64,000 nucleotides of DNA, from NCBI RefSeq assembly GCF_036884655.1, contig NC_088344.1:32445001-32509000 (forward strand), written 5' to 3'. Origin of the DNA: Musa acuminata AAA Group (Eukaryota > Streptophyta > Magnoliopsida > Zingiberales > Musaceae). The notes below the pieces were generated by a model. It was not told where the DNA came from. It made no database searches and saw only the letters and a program-made list of their open reading frames with translations. This document shows positions 26,491-37,929 of this stretch, one piece after another. Position 1 is the first letter of the stretch, and the number at the start of each line of letters is the position of its first letter. The position numbers were made by a program, and so were the translations under genes.

Positions 26491-28443
26491 TCAAAACTGA
26501 CAAGAACTGCCCAACCTCTGCTTGAGCCTCTGGCCAGTGGCACCACACTTCCGGCTACGGAATGCACCTTGCAGCAGCTCCTGGAACTTCTCAAGAAATG
26601 CTGACCACTCCTCTTCTCCCATGTTAGCCAGCTTCACGAAGCTCACACTTGCAGGCAGCTGTTCGTTCGCACTCCTACTATTCCTACCCTGAAGCCCACT
26701 GGCACCACCGCTATTTCTACCAGTGGTAAAATTAGCTCTTGGAACACCAGCCACATAGTTCTGACTATTCCCAGCAAGAGTCATGGTCTTCAAAGAAGCG
26801 GACAGTCTTGAGGCATGTGGAGGCCACTCACGGGCATCCGAGCAGTAAGTAGTATCCTCCATATTGTGCTCAATGTTCTCATCATCTTCCTCCTGCTCCT
26901 CCAAGCTCTCTTCTAATCTTGACAGCGGGTTTCTGGAGATTCTTCCTCTGGATCCAAAATTGAAAGATGGAGATTTCGGCATCACTGGATCAGCTTCCTC
27001 ATAGTCAATATCAAACTGAATTGTGTCATCATAATTTGGACTGATTACTGGAGAAATGACCACTTTTTCTGCTATCAGCCGTCTTGCCTCAATGCACACA
27101 ACTTCCAGTTCGCTTGGCGCCTCTTCCAAGCCCCTGAATTCCCTGCTCATCATCTCACCAATCTCTGCAAGGCAAAGCCCAAATGCAGCTGCTTCCTTGA
27201 GAAAAATTGTTGACAGGATCAAAACTCTAAGGCATGCTTCGCGGATCATGGGCAGCTCCATACGAAGCATCTCAGAATCTTTCACCGGATCAAGGTTTGC
27301 AATATACTTAAGCTCATCCTCACAGAAAGGGATTGATGCCTGTGGCCAGTGGATCCACTCAAAATATGGATCATCCAAACTCTCCGGCAAGCAGAGACCA
27401 TGATCGATTGGAATAAGTTCTGTCTGAGCCCCAAATCTACCAGTTGCCCCTTCAAGTTTCCTCACCAAGAGGTTTCCAGCATGCCTGTCAGTATTAAAAA
27501 TTCTAATATCGAGGATACCAATCCTGTGTATAGCTGCAACAGGGAAACTGGACGTCCCATGGTCACTAGCATCGTAGTCATGAGGAATAAATTGTTGAAA
27601 GGATGCTATCTTGCTGACTGCACTCCGCTTCCTGTCAACAGCCTTGCCGCTAGTATTAGAGTTAACACCTTCATTCACATGGAAAACCGAATGAGTGATC
27701 TTGACAAGGACCGTGGGGGGGACATTGGCAAAATGATCATAATCCAGGAGGTATGCAGCAACTTCCCTGAATCCAGTCTCACCAACCCGCACAGACCTTT
27801 TCAAGCCTGGTTGTCCAAGGGCCTTCCCAGTGAAACCTTTAGGATTATTCGGTGCAAATGGTTCCTCATCTGTGGGCTTCACAATTGCAACACTCTCACC
27901 TTTGGTGTTCCTGAAGTAGTAGGCACCACCAAGCCCACTGTGAACCGGTAAAGGAGCAACGCCATTTTTAATAGCCTTCACAACATCCTTGACCAGCTGT
28001 CTTGTTCGAGAGCAGCGGCTAGAGCACACTAAAACTTCGATTGGGCCACTCCGATCCCTTTGCTGGTGGATGTCCTTTCCAGTAGGAGAGAGGCACGGAG
28101 TGGAGGAACTTCTATGCATGGAATTCCTGGTAAGAAGCAATGGTGAATCATTCCGGACAGCACTGAGATCATTTTTCAACACAAGGTCACCAAAAGTGAG
28201 CGAGCTCTCATCGGTAGGTACATTAAGAGCAATCTGTAACCTTCTCTTCACAGTATGAGCATTATCCGCACGATCCAGTTCAATACCCAATACACATCCA
28301 GTTTCAGTTTGAACAAACACACGCCTTCGTCCACTTGGTTTTCCTTCACTTTGGTTGCTCCGATGGTACTCGTAGTTAAGGGTGTGGGTTAAGACGGAAA
28401 CTGCCATCTGGGTCTTAATGGGGCTGTCCAAGTTAGGCGACAT
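26491..28443 (-). CDS. PI4KG: Phosphatidylinositol 4-kinase gamma (type II PI4K family)
   Basis: A single coding exon encodes 650 residues. The ATG is at 28443 (MSPNLDSPIKTQMAVSV); the frame extends upstream only from a GTG. Residues about 41-106 form a ubiquitin-like region (RVFVQTETGCVLGIELDRAD). The PI3/PI4-kinase domain spans roughly 165-430. It has the nucleotide-binding lysine in VAIVKPTDEEPF (K189), the catalytic loop IFNTDRHAGNLL (D319) and the metal-binding IPIDHGLCLPE (D347). All three key motifs are intact. The C-terminal third is acidic and serine-rich, ending EEWSAFLEKFQELLQGAF and a basic tail. It is closest to the Arabidopsis PI4K-gamma 5/6/7 group. These enzymes are related to lipid kinases, but several members act mainly as protein kinases on ubiquitin-pathway or transcription-factor partners. 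The gene appears complete; the 3' untranslated region runs leftward to about 26,100. Confidence 0.94.
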   Translation of the reverse strand: MSPNLDSPIKTQMAVSVLTHTLNYEYHRSNQSEGKPSGRRRVFVQTETGCVLGIELDRADNAHTVKRRLQIALNVPTDESSLTFGDLVLKNDLSAVRNDSPLLLTRNSMHRSSSTPCLSPTGKDIHQQRDRSGPIEVLVCSSRCSRTRQLVKDVVKAIKNGVAPLPVHSGLGGAYYFRNTKGESVAIVKPTDEEPFAPNNPKGFTGKALGQPGLKRSVRVGETGFREVAAYLLDYDHFANVPPTVLVKITHSVFHVNEGVNSNTSGKAVDRKRSAVSKIASFQQFIPHDYDASDHGTSSFPVAAIHRIGILDIRIFNTDRHAGNLLVRKLEGATGRFGAQTELIPIDHGLCLPESLDDPYFEWIHWPQASIPFCEDELKYIANLDPVKDSEMLRMELPMIREACLRVLILSTIFLKEAAAFGLCLAEIGEMMSREFRGLEEAPSELEVVCIEARRLIAEKVVISPVISPNYDDTIQFDIDYEEADPVMPKSPSFNFGSRGRISRNPLSRLEESLEEQEEDDENIEHNMEDTTYCSDAREWPPHASRLSASLKTMTLAGNSQNYVAGVPRANFTTGRNSGGASGLQGRNSRSANEQLPASVSFVKLANMGEEEWSAFLEKFQELLQGAFRSRKCGATGQRLKQRLGSSCQF

Positions 28444-28725
28444 GGAATAAGTAGGATCCACAGTTATCAACAACAGATACTTCGGCCAAACAGATGATTT
28501 TCTTCTTTCTCTTCTTCTCTCTTGAGCACACGCCACACACGGAGGCTGACGCGGTTATAGAGAGAAGGTGCAGTACAGGATCGATCATTAAGTGAGAAAG
28601 TAATACTGGACCAGCAGACCTTGAACAAAAACTAGAAAGCAGTAGGTCTGTGGGAAGATGAGCGACCACCCTACATTGGAAAACCCATCTTATTGGCCAT
28701 TAGGCTGATATGAAGGAATCAGGAC

Positions 28726-30102
28726 CTGTCAACAAAGTGTTCTACTTGTAAGCACTGAAACAATAAAACCAACTTACGATAGAAAAGGAATTACCGATTC
28801 ATCACATCTAATCTTTGGAAAATTCAAGCAATTCATAGCATGTACATTCGCAAGTGAAATAAGCAATCGTGAACCAGATGAATAACATAAAATTATCAAA
28901 GCAATAGACAGACTGGAGATCAACAATAAATAGTATGAACAATTGGTGGCTACGAAAAAGGGACAAAAACCAAGACAGGACTTCAACTTTACTACTTCGT
29001 TTCTAGTCATGACAATATTATAGAAACTAAAGACACCAAAGAAAAATAGCGCTAAGAAGTTGCCAATCCAATATGCAATAAAACAAGATCCTCCGTATAA
29101 CATTTGTTTTGAAGCATTAGCATAAAATTACCAAAGCAATAGACAGACTGGAGGTCAACAATAAATAGTATGAACGATTGGCCGCAACGAAAAAGGGACA
29201 AAAGCCAAGACAGGACATCAACTTTACTACTTCGTTTCTAGTCATGACAATATTATAGAAACTAAAGATACCCAAGAAAAATAGCGCTAAGAAGTTGCCA
29301 GTCCAATATGCAATAAAACAAGATTCTCCATATAACATTTGTTTTGAAGCATTAGCATAAAACTAATCCATTTGCACCCAAATGTTCTCCAAAATAAGTG
29401 TCGTTTCCTACAAAAACAAAAAGTGCATATCTATAAACAAGAACCGGATAACAATCGATGAGAAGCAACAAATGAGACATCCAAACACATAAACATAACA
29501 AATCAAGTGACCAAGACCCCATGCTGAGATATTTGTTTGATCAGTTGCTGAAAGATAACGATCAAGATTTAGGAGTGTCCATCAAACAATCAAAATGCGT
29601 TGATGCTTCACTGAGAGATTCCACGGACCTCATCAAACCAGAATGAAAACCGTGCAAAGTCTTTGCTACTTTTTCCCCAAAAATCAAGAAAATTATCATA
29701 TCCCAAAAACAAAATACGAGAAGAAGAAACAGTCGACGCTTACTCCACCGGTTCTTGGTTGCTTTAGAACCAAACCTTTCCGTTCCAAAACGTGCCCGCT
29801 AATTTCATGTAATAAAACCTGACGATCTAAGTAGCGATCGTCTCGGTGTAGCCGGATGAAACCAAAACCCTAATATTCCTATGCAGAAACCAAATCGCCC
29901 CCGAAAACCCCATCATCGTGTCCAAGAATCCGCAAGAATCAACCAAACAACCAAAGCTAAAAACGATCTGAGGCACCTAGCGACATCAAGAACGTCCAAA
30001 CGAGGAGATCGTAAAAAGAAATCGTCTAGGAACCAAGCGTCATACTGGCAAGGGAGATCGCGAGAGGCGGCGGAAGTAACCCACCAGCGGCTGCGATCTC
30101 AC
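28726..30102 (-). other. Probable 5'-leader intron of the PI4K gamma gene
   Basis: On the minus strand GGTTCG|GTGAGA (boundary 30103/30102) is a good donor, and TTGACAG|GTCC (boundary 28726/28725) a good acceptor. Between them the sequence is AT-rich with no coding potential, while the upstream leader (30103 to about 30,250) is GC-rich and GA-rich. The two ends were picked by eye; transcript data could move them. Confidence 0.45.
28886..29355. repeat. 235-bp tandem duplication inside the PI4K leader intron
   Basis: Copies 28886-29120 and 29121-29355 start CATAAAATTA and end near GCATTAG, with about 5% substitutions. The two similar hydrophobic minus-strand open frames seen here are simply the same DNA twice, not genes. 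Confidence 0.92.
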
Positions 30103-30250
30103 CGAACCACCAGCTCCACGGCGACCCGACGCGGGAATCCGACCCGGTTGTCGATCCCACGGCGGAGGATCGCGCTCCTCCTCCAAGTCCACTCGCTCTT
30201 TCCCTCTCCCTCTCCCACTCTCTCGCCTCTCTTCAATCTTCTTTGCCCTT

Positions 30251-32021
30251 TATTAGGAGTTGCAAAACAAGCCCGTGGTTAAGGCTTTAAGCCGTAATAA
30301 ATCATATATTAATTACGCCAAACGTTTCCCCCCTTTCTCTATCTGGATTCGAAGTCTCTGGAAGGAAAACGGAGGAAGAGGGAGCCGTTGGACTGGCAAG
30401 CGAGAATCAACCGACGGATGATATCAAGCAACGTGGGGAGAAGAGATTGGTGATTAATGAGGTCGGGTTACCGCCTCATCACCGGAACTGAACTGCCCTC
30501 GGTTGATTGTCTAAAGAATGTATTCCACACGCCCAAATCTTACGAGGAAATACTTACGCGCCGAGATGAAGGCTCGACACTGCCGCGTGTAATCCGAAAG
30601 CTCAAGGAACGCTGGCAGGTACGTGTTTCCGTATTACACCCATTTACTGGACTGGCTGACTGAATCACCCCTGAAAGGATGACGGACATATTTGATGTTT
30701 CTGCGGCCTTTGCGGTCCAGACCGCGTCACCCGTCAAAGGTTTCATGAATGATTGAGCATTCTGCATTGTAGCATTTAAGCTTCACCCAATTTTGGGGGC
30801 CCATAAATTTATGTGGGTCCCACCATCCAAGTGATTAATATATAAGGTTTTTATTTTTTGGGGATAAACAATGAGGTTTTTTTTTTCTTCATATATTAAT
30901 CACCATCCAAGTGATTAATATATGAGGTTTTCTTTTTTTTTTGGGATAAATGGTGAAAATAAAATTTGAGCATGGAATTTTATAATAAAATGTTAAGGTC
31001 TTTATCAGTTAAATAAACTAATGTCTTTAATGATACTTAATTTTTATGCTCACAATGAATAAAAGTATTAACATAATAACATTTAAACTCTTTTAAATCA
31101 TTTTGAGAAAAATAGTAAGATTGAAATTTTCTTGATATATCTGTTATCAGATGACTGGTTCATTTAAAATTAGTATTTTTGTAATATCTATTTTACTAAT
31201 AATTTTAAAATTATAAGTATCATTATCCAATCTAAAGAGATGATTAATGAATTAATTTGTTGAGTTTGAATCATTGATCTTAATTATTTAATTTAAAAAC
31301 TAATAATAATATAGTGGTAGCTCAATACAGTAACATAAAGTTACTAAAGTGTTAAATCTGAATTAATAATATTAGGTGAGATTAAACTAAGATATTGAGA
31401 TAAATAGTTCATCCCAATAATGTTTAGAAGAAAAAGTGCAACTGTGATGTGAAAATTATGTGTAACAGTGTTGTTCTCTTTTATTTTTATTAATGGATTC
31501 AATACCAAAAGGCAAGCTCAGGATTGTGCTTGGTGATCAATCAGGAGTGAGCATAAAACTTAAAGGCACAAACAAAATGATGAGTACTTAAGGAAGGTAG
31601 GAAGTAGAGGTTTATAGGGTGTAGGAAGGGGGGGCAGGCAAGTGATGCTGAGGTGAAAGGAACCAGTCTCTAACCTATGAAGGTGAGTTGGCCCTCTTGT
31701 GATGGAAATTAATTATGCATTTTGCTTAAAGATTGGTGAAGCACATGAACACTGAGAGAGACTGCTTGGACCTTCTTTTTCCAACAGTACTGTGACATGT
31801 TATCCTCCTCCTCCTCCTCCACTGTTGGTGATGAGGCTGCTGAGCTTGTTGAATGAGTCTGTACAATCAAGTGCAGCCTCAACATCTCATGGATGATGAT
31901 AAGGCAATGCTGAACAAAGCTTGTGCTCTAATCTTTTTTTTTTTCCTCAAAAGAAAATTTTATTAGATCCAAATCTACAGAAAGAAATTTTGAAGATCTT
32001 TTCTAGTAAGAAAAAAAAAGG
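30251..32021. other. Interval between PI4K gamma and the tandem array
   Basis: Contains the PI4K promoter and then AT-rich DNA. A short repeat (CACCATCCAAGTGATTAATA) occurs at about 30,820 and 30,901. Bases 31,500-31,920 are more balanced in composition with a (TCC)n run near 31,803-31,820, but no gene is recognisable. The array-like sequence begins at about 31,990. Confidence 0.5.
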
Positions 32022-32439
32022 GGGGCTCTTTGAATGCATGAAATTGACAAAGCTTCCAAGGAAACAACAGAGCAGATGCTTTGGTAAAGCAGCCGAGCAA
32101 TCCAGACTAGCCACGCATCATTTGCTCCGCGTGACTTCCTCATCAAAGAACGATGCAATCTTCAACACGCCGCTTTCGCTGCGTTGCTGCACGCCATCTG
32201 TGAAACCTGCAAGAAACGGTCAACATCGATTTCACTTTCTTTGTGCTCGCCTCCTCTCCTACATTGAACTCCAAATACTGAGTCTTCCTACTAAAAACTT
32301 GATCACCAAGCAACGCAAACATTCCCTTCCCCTATAAAAACTCGATCTGTACAAAGCATTCTTCCTCGAGTTACTACACTTCAGTCTCCTCCCGTCGCCG
32401 AGTTCATCTTCGTGTGTTGGGCCAAACCAAAAGCTAGTC

Positions 32440-32616
32440 ATGGAGATCAGCAACGAAGGCCATAAGAACTCATTCCTGTCGGCGTTGGCGTCGTGGTTCC
32501 GATGCTTCTTCCGCGCCAATCATGCAAAGGGAGAAAAACCGGCGGGATCGGCTGCGCCGGACGCAGCGATGGTTGCCGCTGCTAAGCATTTCTCTCACAA
32601 AGTCAACTTAGGATAG
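32440..32616 (+). CDS. 58-residue microprotein gene, copy A1
   Basis: ATG to TAG encodes 58 residues: MEISNEGHKNSFLSALASWF, then a basic patch (RCFFRANHAKGEKPAG), an alanine-rich stretch (41-48) and the ending KHFSHKVNLG. Residues 12-25 are hydrophobic with one arginine; this could be an amphipathic or membrane-touching helix but is not a typical signal peptide. There is one cysteine (C22) and no metal or enzyme motif. A TATAAA box lies at 32333-32338, predicting a leader of about 75 bases with no upstream ATG between about 32,365 and 32,440. I do not recognise the protein. Evidence that it is real is its preservation in eight copies, its promoter layout and its substitution pattern. In this left-edge copy two of the upstream TTGAC sites seen in other copies are mutated. 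Confidence 0.75.
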   Translation: MEISNEGHKNSFLSALASWFRCFFRANHAKGEKPAGSAAPDAAMVAAAKHFSHKVNLG

Positions 32617-32915
32617 ACTCGTGTTCTTGCATGCCACCACTGTAGTTTGTATTAGTGTTTTCTCGTATATATTTGTAAGCTCTTAAGCTAACTGTACATG
32701 AAAGAATACGCAAGATTTGCTCGTGCTATGATCGATAGAAGTACCTTTGTGATCATTGGAGAAACTTGATGGGAGTATTGATGAAGCTTTTTTAGTTGTT
32801 GATTAGAACATGATAATAAAAAATTGAAAAGCATGCTTTCCTATGGAACAATCTCTCCATGGAAATATGTGTCAGATGACGAATAGTCCTTGTCGTTGTG
32901 AGCCAATGATTCTAT

Positions 32916-33262
32916 ATGCAGCTGAGAAAGCTTCCAGGAAAACTGTTGTTGAAAGTTGATCCACAGGAGTGCATGTATCATCAAAAAGTCAAACGACCGC
33001 ACAACCACAAGTCAATTAGAAACCGGCATGAAGAAGAAGACGAAGTCGCGCTTCCCTTGCCCTCTCTTCATGTAGATCGACTGCCTCCTCATCTGCTGCT
33101 TCGAAGTCCAAACGCTTACTAATTCTTTGACCTCGGCTGCTTTCTTCTTTCTAGGAAAGAGGGAGCGCAAACACTTGATCGCCAAGAAATGTAAACCTCG
33201 ACTGCTCGTTACCATCCGAAGAAAGGTCAAAAGCCATCAACTGCAGAGAGATAGGACATGTT
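32916..33262 (+). other. Conserved non-AT-rich block after A1, possible decayed exon
   Basis: An ATG frame of 68 codons (32916-33122, MQLRKLPGKLLLKVDPQECM onward) is open. Another frame after TTTCTTCTTTCTAG reads GKRERKHLIAKKCKPRLLV, then TIRRKVKSHQLQRDRTC and a stop. The second looks like an exon behind an acceptor. No upstream partner exon or known domain is evident, so this may be a gene relic or an alternative 3' exon of A1. Confidence 0.3.
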
Positions 33263-33579
33263 GAAAATGTTGTTAATAAGTTTCATCACTTATATTCTAA
33301 CATATATATACTCTTATGTATATATATAGTGTCACTTTAATAATAATAATAATAATAATAATAAAGCAGCAAATTTAGTTCTTCCATTAAAAACATTTGG
33401 TATACTCAAATGTTTGTGGCCCTATCAATCTAGTATCACTTGAAGAAAGTAGGTATTTTCTTACATTCACTTAATGGCAAAACTTGAGTTTATATGTTAA
33501 TGGAAAAAAAAAAGTTTTAGAAAATTCGGGTTTGATTGAAAGATAAGGAAATTATAAGATTAAATATTTAAGAATATAT

Positions 33580-34360
33580 AGAAGTGGTGAAAACATATCT
33601 AATGAATTTAAATTTTTTTAAGAAATAATAGAATTTTATATTAATTCACTATGTTATACACACCTCAACAAAATGAATTTTAAAAATTTTCTGAAGTATT
33701 ATATTTTCTAGGATACCAAAAGAAAAAAGAACAAAACTTAAGGTTGACAGTAAAAAATACATCTTATTAGAGTATGCTGAGAATTCCAATTATTACAAAC
33801 TCTACAATCCTATCATAAATAAAGTTATGATATGAAAAAAGTTTGATAAATAATAGATTTAGAATTGAAAAAATTAATGAGTAGAATAAGAAAACTATAT
33901 CTTCATAAGAGGGTGATATAATACAAGCAAACACCGAAGAGTCTTTACCTGAATCATCACCTAGATCGGCTAGGTCACATAATTCAAGAAGTCTGATTGT
34001 AAGAAGGATAAGAACGATTTAGGAGCTATATGATGTGACTCAAAAAGTTGATATTAACAATGATAAATTTTTTTTTATTTTGTCTTTTTATAGGATAATC
34101 CATTATCATTCGAAGAAGATTGCAAAGAAGAGAAACGACGACAAACTATAAATAAGGAGATTCGTGCTATTAACAAAAATGATATATGAGGACTTATTAC
34201 ACTTCCAAAAGACTATCAAAGTGATCAATGTTAAGTGGATCTTCAAAATAAAAGGAAATGCATAAAAGAATGCAGAAAAATATACGACACGATTAGTTAT
34301 AAAGAAGTATTCTTGCACGACCAGAGATAGTAAGAATACTTATTTTCTTAGTAGCTATGA
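33580..34360 (+). mobile_element. Decayed Ty1/copia integrase-RT fragment, unit 1
   Basis: With frameshifts and stops one can read the integrase end (YTPQQN), the linker motif KYILLEYAENSNYYKLYNPI, and the start of reverse transcriptase (EEDCKEEKRRQTINKEIRAI, NKNDI). A piece equivalent to YKARLVAKGY survives as YTTRLVIKKY. The part corresponding to IDYEEVFAPVARLE is missing. Confidence 0.75.
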
Positions 34361-34375
34361 AAAAATTTATAAATG

Positions 34376-35135
34376 CTTACGGGGCACTAAGATTTACTGC
34401 TCTTCTCCTCTACCGCAAACATGCTTGACTACCACAGATAGGAAATCGCCATTGCTACATGAACTATCAAGCCAATTAGTAACAGAGGCTCGGTGGCTCT
34501 TACTCCTTGTTTGGCGAAAAGGTTCTTTTCTAGACACCAATCGACCTACAAGCTCAGGACTCCTCAGACAAGTACTGCACTTTGTATTAACGAAGGAAGA
34601 TATGCCTGGAAAGTTAACGGATGAACTCGAAGTTTTCCATTAGATAAGATAGAGTGACTTTAGTATTTCTTTAAAAAGCTATTATCTACATCAAGAGAAG
34701 GTGGTTTAAAGAAAGAATAAAGCCAGCGGACGAGACTGACCATTGGGACAGACAAAGACAATTATCAATCATTGGAAAATCTCTTGTCGACAAGGGATAT
34801 ATGGAATCTCCATAAGAGGAGCTGTGGTGGTATCGTGCTATTAGACTGTCTGACTGGGTTGGCTATTTTCTACGCTCCCAATGACTGTATTGGATGAAGC
34901 ACTGGAAAGAGAACAAGACAAGGCTCCAATGACTGATTCTACTGCTCCTCCACCCAGGGAAGGAATGGAGCTTCGCTCTCTGAAGAGAGAGTTGAGAGTT
35001 CTTGCTTCCTGCCTTCAAAGTAGATTCAAAGAGATAAGATATGATTCCTTCAGCTGTCCATTCACAGCGGATGAAGAAATAACATTGTACAGTGCGAACG
35101 CGGAGTAGAAAAGACGCAAGGTTCTACCACTTTAC
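34376..35135 (+). other. Balanced-composition block of unknown, possibly organellar, origin (unit 1)
   Basis: About 760 bases with clearly higher GC than the AT-rich DNA around them. Two short ATG or near-ATG frames (34425-34643 and 34881-35108) are open but resemble no family I know. The look recalls plant mitochondrial intergenic DNA; that is an impression, not a match. Its last 100 bases (GCGAACGCGGAGTAGAAAAG) have a diverged relative at about 40,745. Confidence 0.3.
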
Positions 35136-35663
35136 CTCATTCGTTTTCTCGTCATTCATTCTCTATGCATTTGTCATATTATCAACAAAATCTCTTAATT
35201 TTTTTCTAAGAAAAAAGTTAGTTTATACTTTCCAGAATTATCTTCTCTAGAAAAGAAAAAAAAAGGGGCTCTTTGAATGCATGAAATTGACAAGGCTTCG
35301 GAGGAAACAACAGTCAACAAATGCTTTGGTCAAGCAGCCGAGCAATCCAGACTAAGCCACGCATCATTTGCTCGGCGTGGCATCTTCAACACGCCGCTTT
35401 CGCTGCGTTGCTGCACGCCATCTGTGAAACCTGCGAGAAACGGTCAACACCGATTTCACTTTCTTTGTGCTCGCCTCTTCTCCTACATTGAAGTCCAAAT
35501 GCTGAGTCTTCCTACTAAAAACTTGATCACCAAGCAACGCAAACATTCCCTTCCCCTATAAAAACTCGATCTGGACAAAGCATTCTTCCTTGAGTTACTA
35601 CACTTCAGTCTCCTCCCGTCCCCGAGTCCATCTTCCTGCGTTGGGCTAAACCAAAAGCAAGTC

Positions 35664-35840
35664 ATGGAGATCAGCAACGAAGGCCATAAGAACTCATTCT
35701 TGTCGGCGTTGGCGTCGTGGTTCCGATGCTTCTTACGCGCCAATCATGCAAAGGGAGTAAAACCGGCGGGATCGGCTGCGCCGGACGCAGCGATGGTTGC
35801 CGCCGCTAAGCATTTCTCTCACAAAGTCAACTTAGGCTAG
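35664..35840 (+). CDS. 58-residue microprotein gene, copy B1
   Basis: This is a type B copy. Compared with type A it has V32 instead of E32 plus synonymous changes at codons 13, 47 and 58. It alone carries F24L (TTC to TTA) in the hydrophobic segment. TATAAA is at 35557-35562. About 220 bases upstream of the box a 22-base stretch present in B3 and B4 is missing. It lies 3.2 kb downstream of A1 in the same orientation. Confidence 0.73.
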   Translation: MEISNEGHKNSFLSALASWFRCFLRANHAKGVKPAGSAAPDAAMVAAAKHFSHKVNLG

Positions 35841-36044
35841 TTTTGTGTATCTTTCATGCGACTGTAGCTTGTATTTCTCAGCATTTTTATGTGATTGAGT
35901 TTTGAAACTTATTGTTCATAATCCATCAAAAATGTATATGTATCTCACAAAAGTATAGAAGATTACCGCATTATGTACTTTTAGATCGACAATTTCCTTG
36001 TTTTCTAAATATCTGCAAGACTGCAATGATTCATCACAAATTAA

Positions 36045-36047
36045 AAG

Positions 36048-36080
<33 letters not shown>

Positions 36081-36082
36081 TA
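36045..36082. repeat. AT-rich microsatellite after B1
   Basis: A short (TA)n run with a GT interruption. The equivalents after B2 (45,598-45,692) and B3 (54,448-54,526) are much longer and built of (TATATG)-like blocks, so this site is length-variable between copies. Confidence 0.85.
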
Positions 36083-37177
36083 AGAATATAAATAAATAAA
36101 TAATAGGATGCTTCTTTCTCATTAATAAACAAGAGGGTTTGGAAATTATTATTTTCTGAAAATTTGAAAAGTTTCTTGAATTAAAATTGCATTAAGTCAA
36201 CCACATCGTTATCATTAATTTTCATTTTATTGAATTTTTTTATGACTCGATAAAAAAAGAATAAGCTAATGATTTTTTTCCATGTTTTATTTCTTCTAGG
36301 CGTGAAAGAGATCAAGAATCCGTTTAAGGACTAAAAATAAATTATTTATTTTGACTTTCTTTACCCATATTAATTTTATGGCCTTTCTTTCTGTTTTCAC
36401 TCGTATTAATGATTCTCAGGTTATTTGATTAAATATTTTTTGTAATATCTAAGACAATTAGCTGCGTCTCATAGTTGGAGTCCTTTGATCAAATATATTT
36501 TAATCTCTAATATAATTAACAAATTATATAATATTTTGGATAAATTCTTGAAAAAATACTCAGCTTTTTCACCACTGATTGATAGAATTATCAAACAATG
36601 TTAGCTTTTTACCTAACACCTTTGAATATCTTTTTTTCTTCTTTTTATAATGGATCGGTAAACGGGTCCAGAAATAATATAATGCAGTATAAAAATATTA
36701 TAATATAATAGTTTTTATAAATTTATGAAAATATTATGCTTTTATTATTATTTTTATATTATGTTATCGTAGTTTTAGTAATATTAGAAAAACTATAACA
36801 TTATAAAAAAATTCTATAAGATTTTATTTTTTATCTTAATCATACCAAAAAAATATAACACAGCGTTTTTATTCTATATTATAATATTTTTAGTTTTACT
36901 GAAAATATTTTAACATAATATAAAAAATACTGTAAATTCATCGATCCACTCAATGGATTGATTTAAAAAAAAAAGTAAAAAAGAGATAAAATGGGGGTTG
37001 GTGACAGGGGATATTTCAAAACTTAGATTAAAAAAATGATGTTAAAGGGATACTTTTCTAGAAAATTCTATTTTTAAACAAAATTCATCCTAGTGTTTTT
37101 TTTTATTTCTTAGGAGATTAAGATTTACATTTGTTATTTACAATCCTATAATAATTTTTTTAATATTCCTAGGTTAT

Positions 37178-37221
37178 CCCTTTATATATATACATATATA
37201 CATATATATACATATATACAC

Positions 37222-37252
<31 letters not shown>

Positions 37253-37267
37253 CATATATACATATAC

Positions 37268-37298
<31 letters not shown>

Positions 37299-37310
37299 CA
37301 TATATATAAC
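37178..37310. repeat. (TATACA)n-type microsatellite, unit 1
   Basis: About 130 bases of TA interrupted by single C. The unit 3 copy (55,621-55,748) has almost the same interruption pattern, whereas unit 2 has only a short run near 46,740-46,777. Confidence 0.85.
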
Positions 37311-37594
37311 ACTTAATTCTAATAAAATCTTCTCACTCCTTATCTATCATTTTTTTAATTTTTTTCTTCTCCGCTATTTCTTAATCATCGATGATACATA
37401 AAATGATAAAAATAGATAAATGGTGAAATGAAATAATATGAAAATGGAAGAAGAAGAAGGGAAAGTCAATGTCATTATAATGCACCAGAAAAGAAAAAAA
37501 AAGTAGGTAAAAAATGAATTAGAGGAGTTGTAAATAATAAAATATTAATTTATTAATTTTTAAAAAGATCATGAATAATAATGATGTTGTGAAT

Positions 37595-37672
37595 ATTATT
37601 ATTATTATTATTATTATTATAAGAATAATTATTATTATAAGAATTATTATTATTATTATTATAATTATTAGA
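37595..37672. repeat. (ATT)n microsatellite, unit 1
   Basis: Three ATT runs separated by ATAAGAAT. The unit 3 copy (about 56,035-56,112) is one repeat longer; unit 2 (47,070-47,098) has a single short run and then a deletion of the following roughly 60 bases. Confidence 0.85.
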
Positions 37673-37929
37673 TGATAGAGGGTAGGGGTGGAATTTTTCT
37701 TAAAAAATAAGCTACTTCCGTTCATGTCGTCAGTAGCTTCCGAGCACACTCCACCACTGCCACCCCCAGGTTTATCTTCTTCTTCGTTTTGCTCTCCTTC
37801 CTCCACAACTTCATCTCTTACTTGGGGCGCTTGAGAGCTGCGGGAGAGGTTTTAGTCTTGAAAAGGAGTTGCTTGAAGCCGGATGATAAGCGATCCATGG
37901 AGGTCGCCGCTTTGAGAAGACTACTAACC

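Noticed and set aside
27056..28258. Plus-strand frames across the PI4K gamma gene
   Set aside because: Antisense shadows of a clear, complete kinase coding sequence.
28774..29338. Two similar hydrophobic minus-strand frames as paralogous membrane proteins
   Set aside because: They are the two copies of a 235-bp repeat inside a probable leader intron, without starts in good context or known domains.
35483..35743. 86-codon minus-strand frames (and their copies in every unit) as genes
   Set aside because: They run antisense across the promoter and CDS of the microprotein gene, have no domain or promoter of their own, and are explained as shadows.
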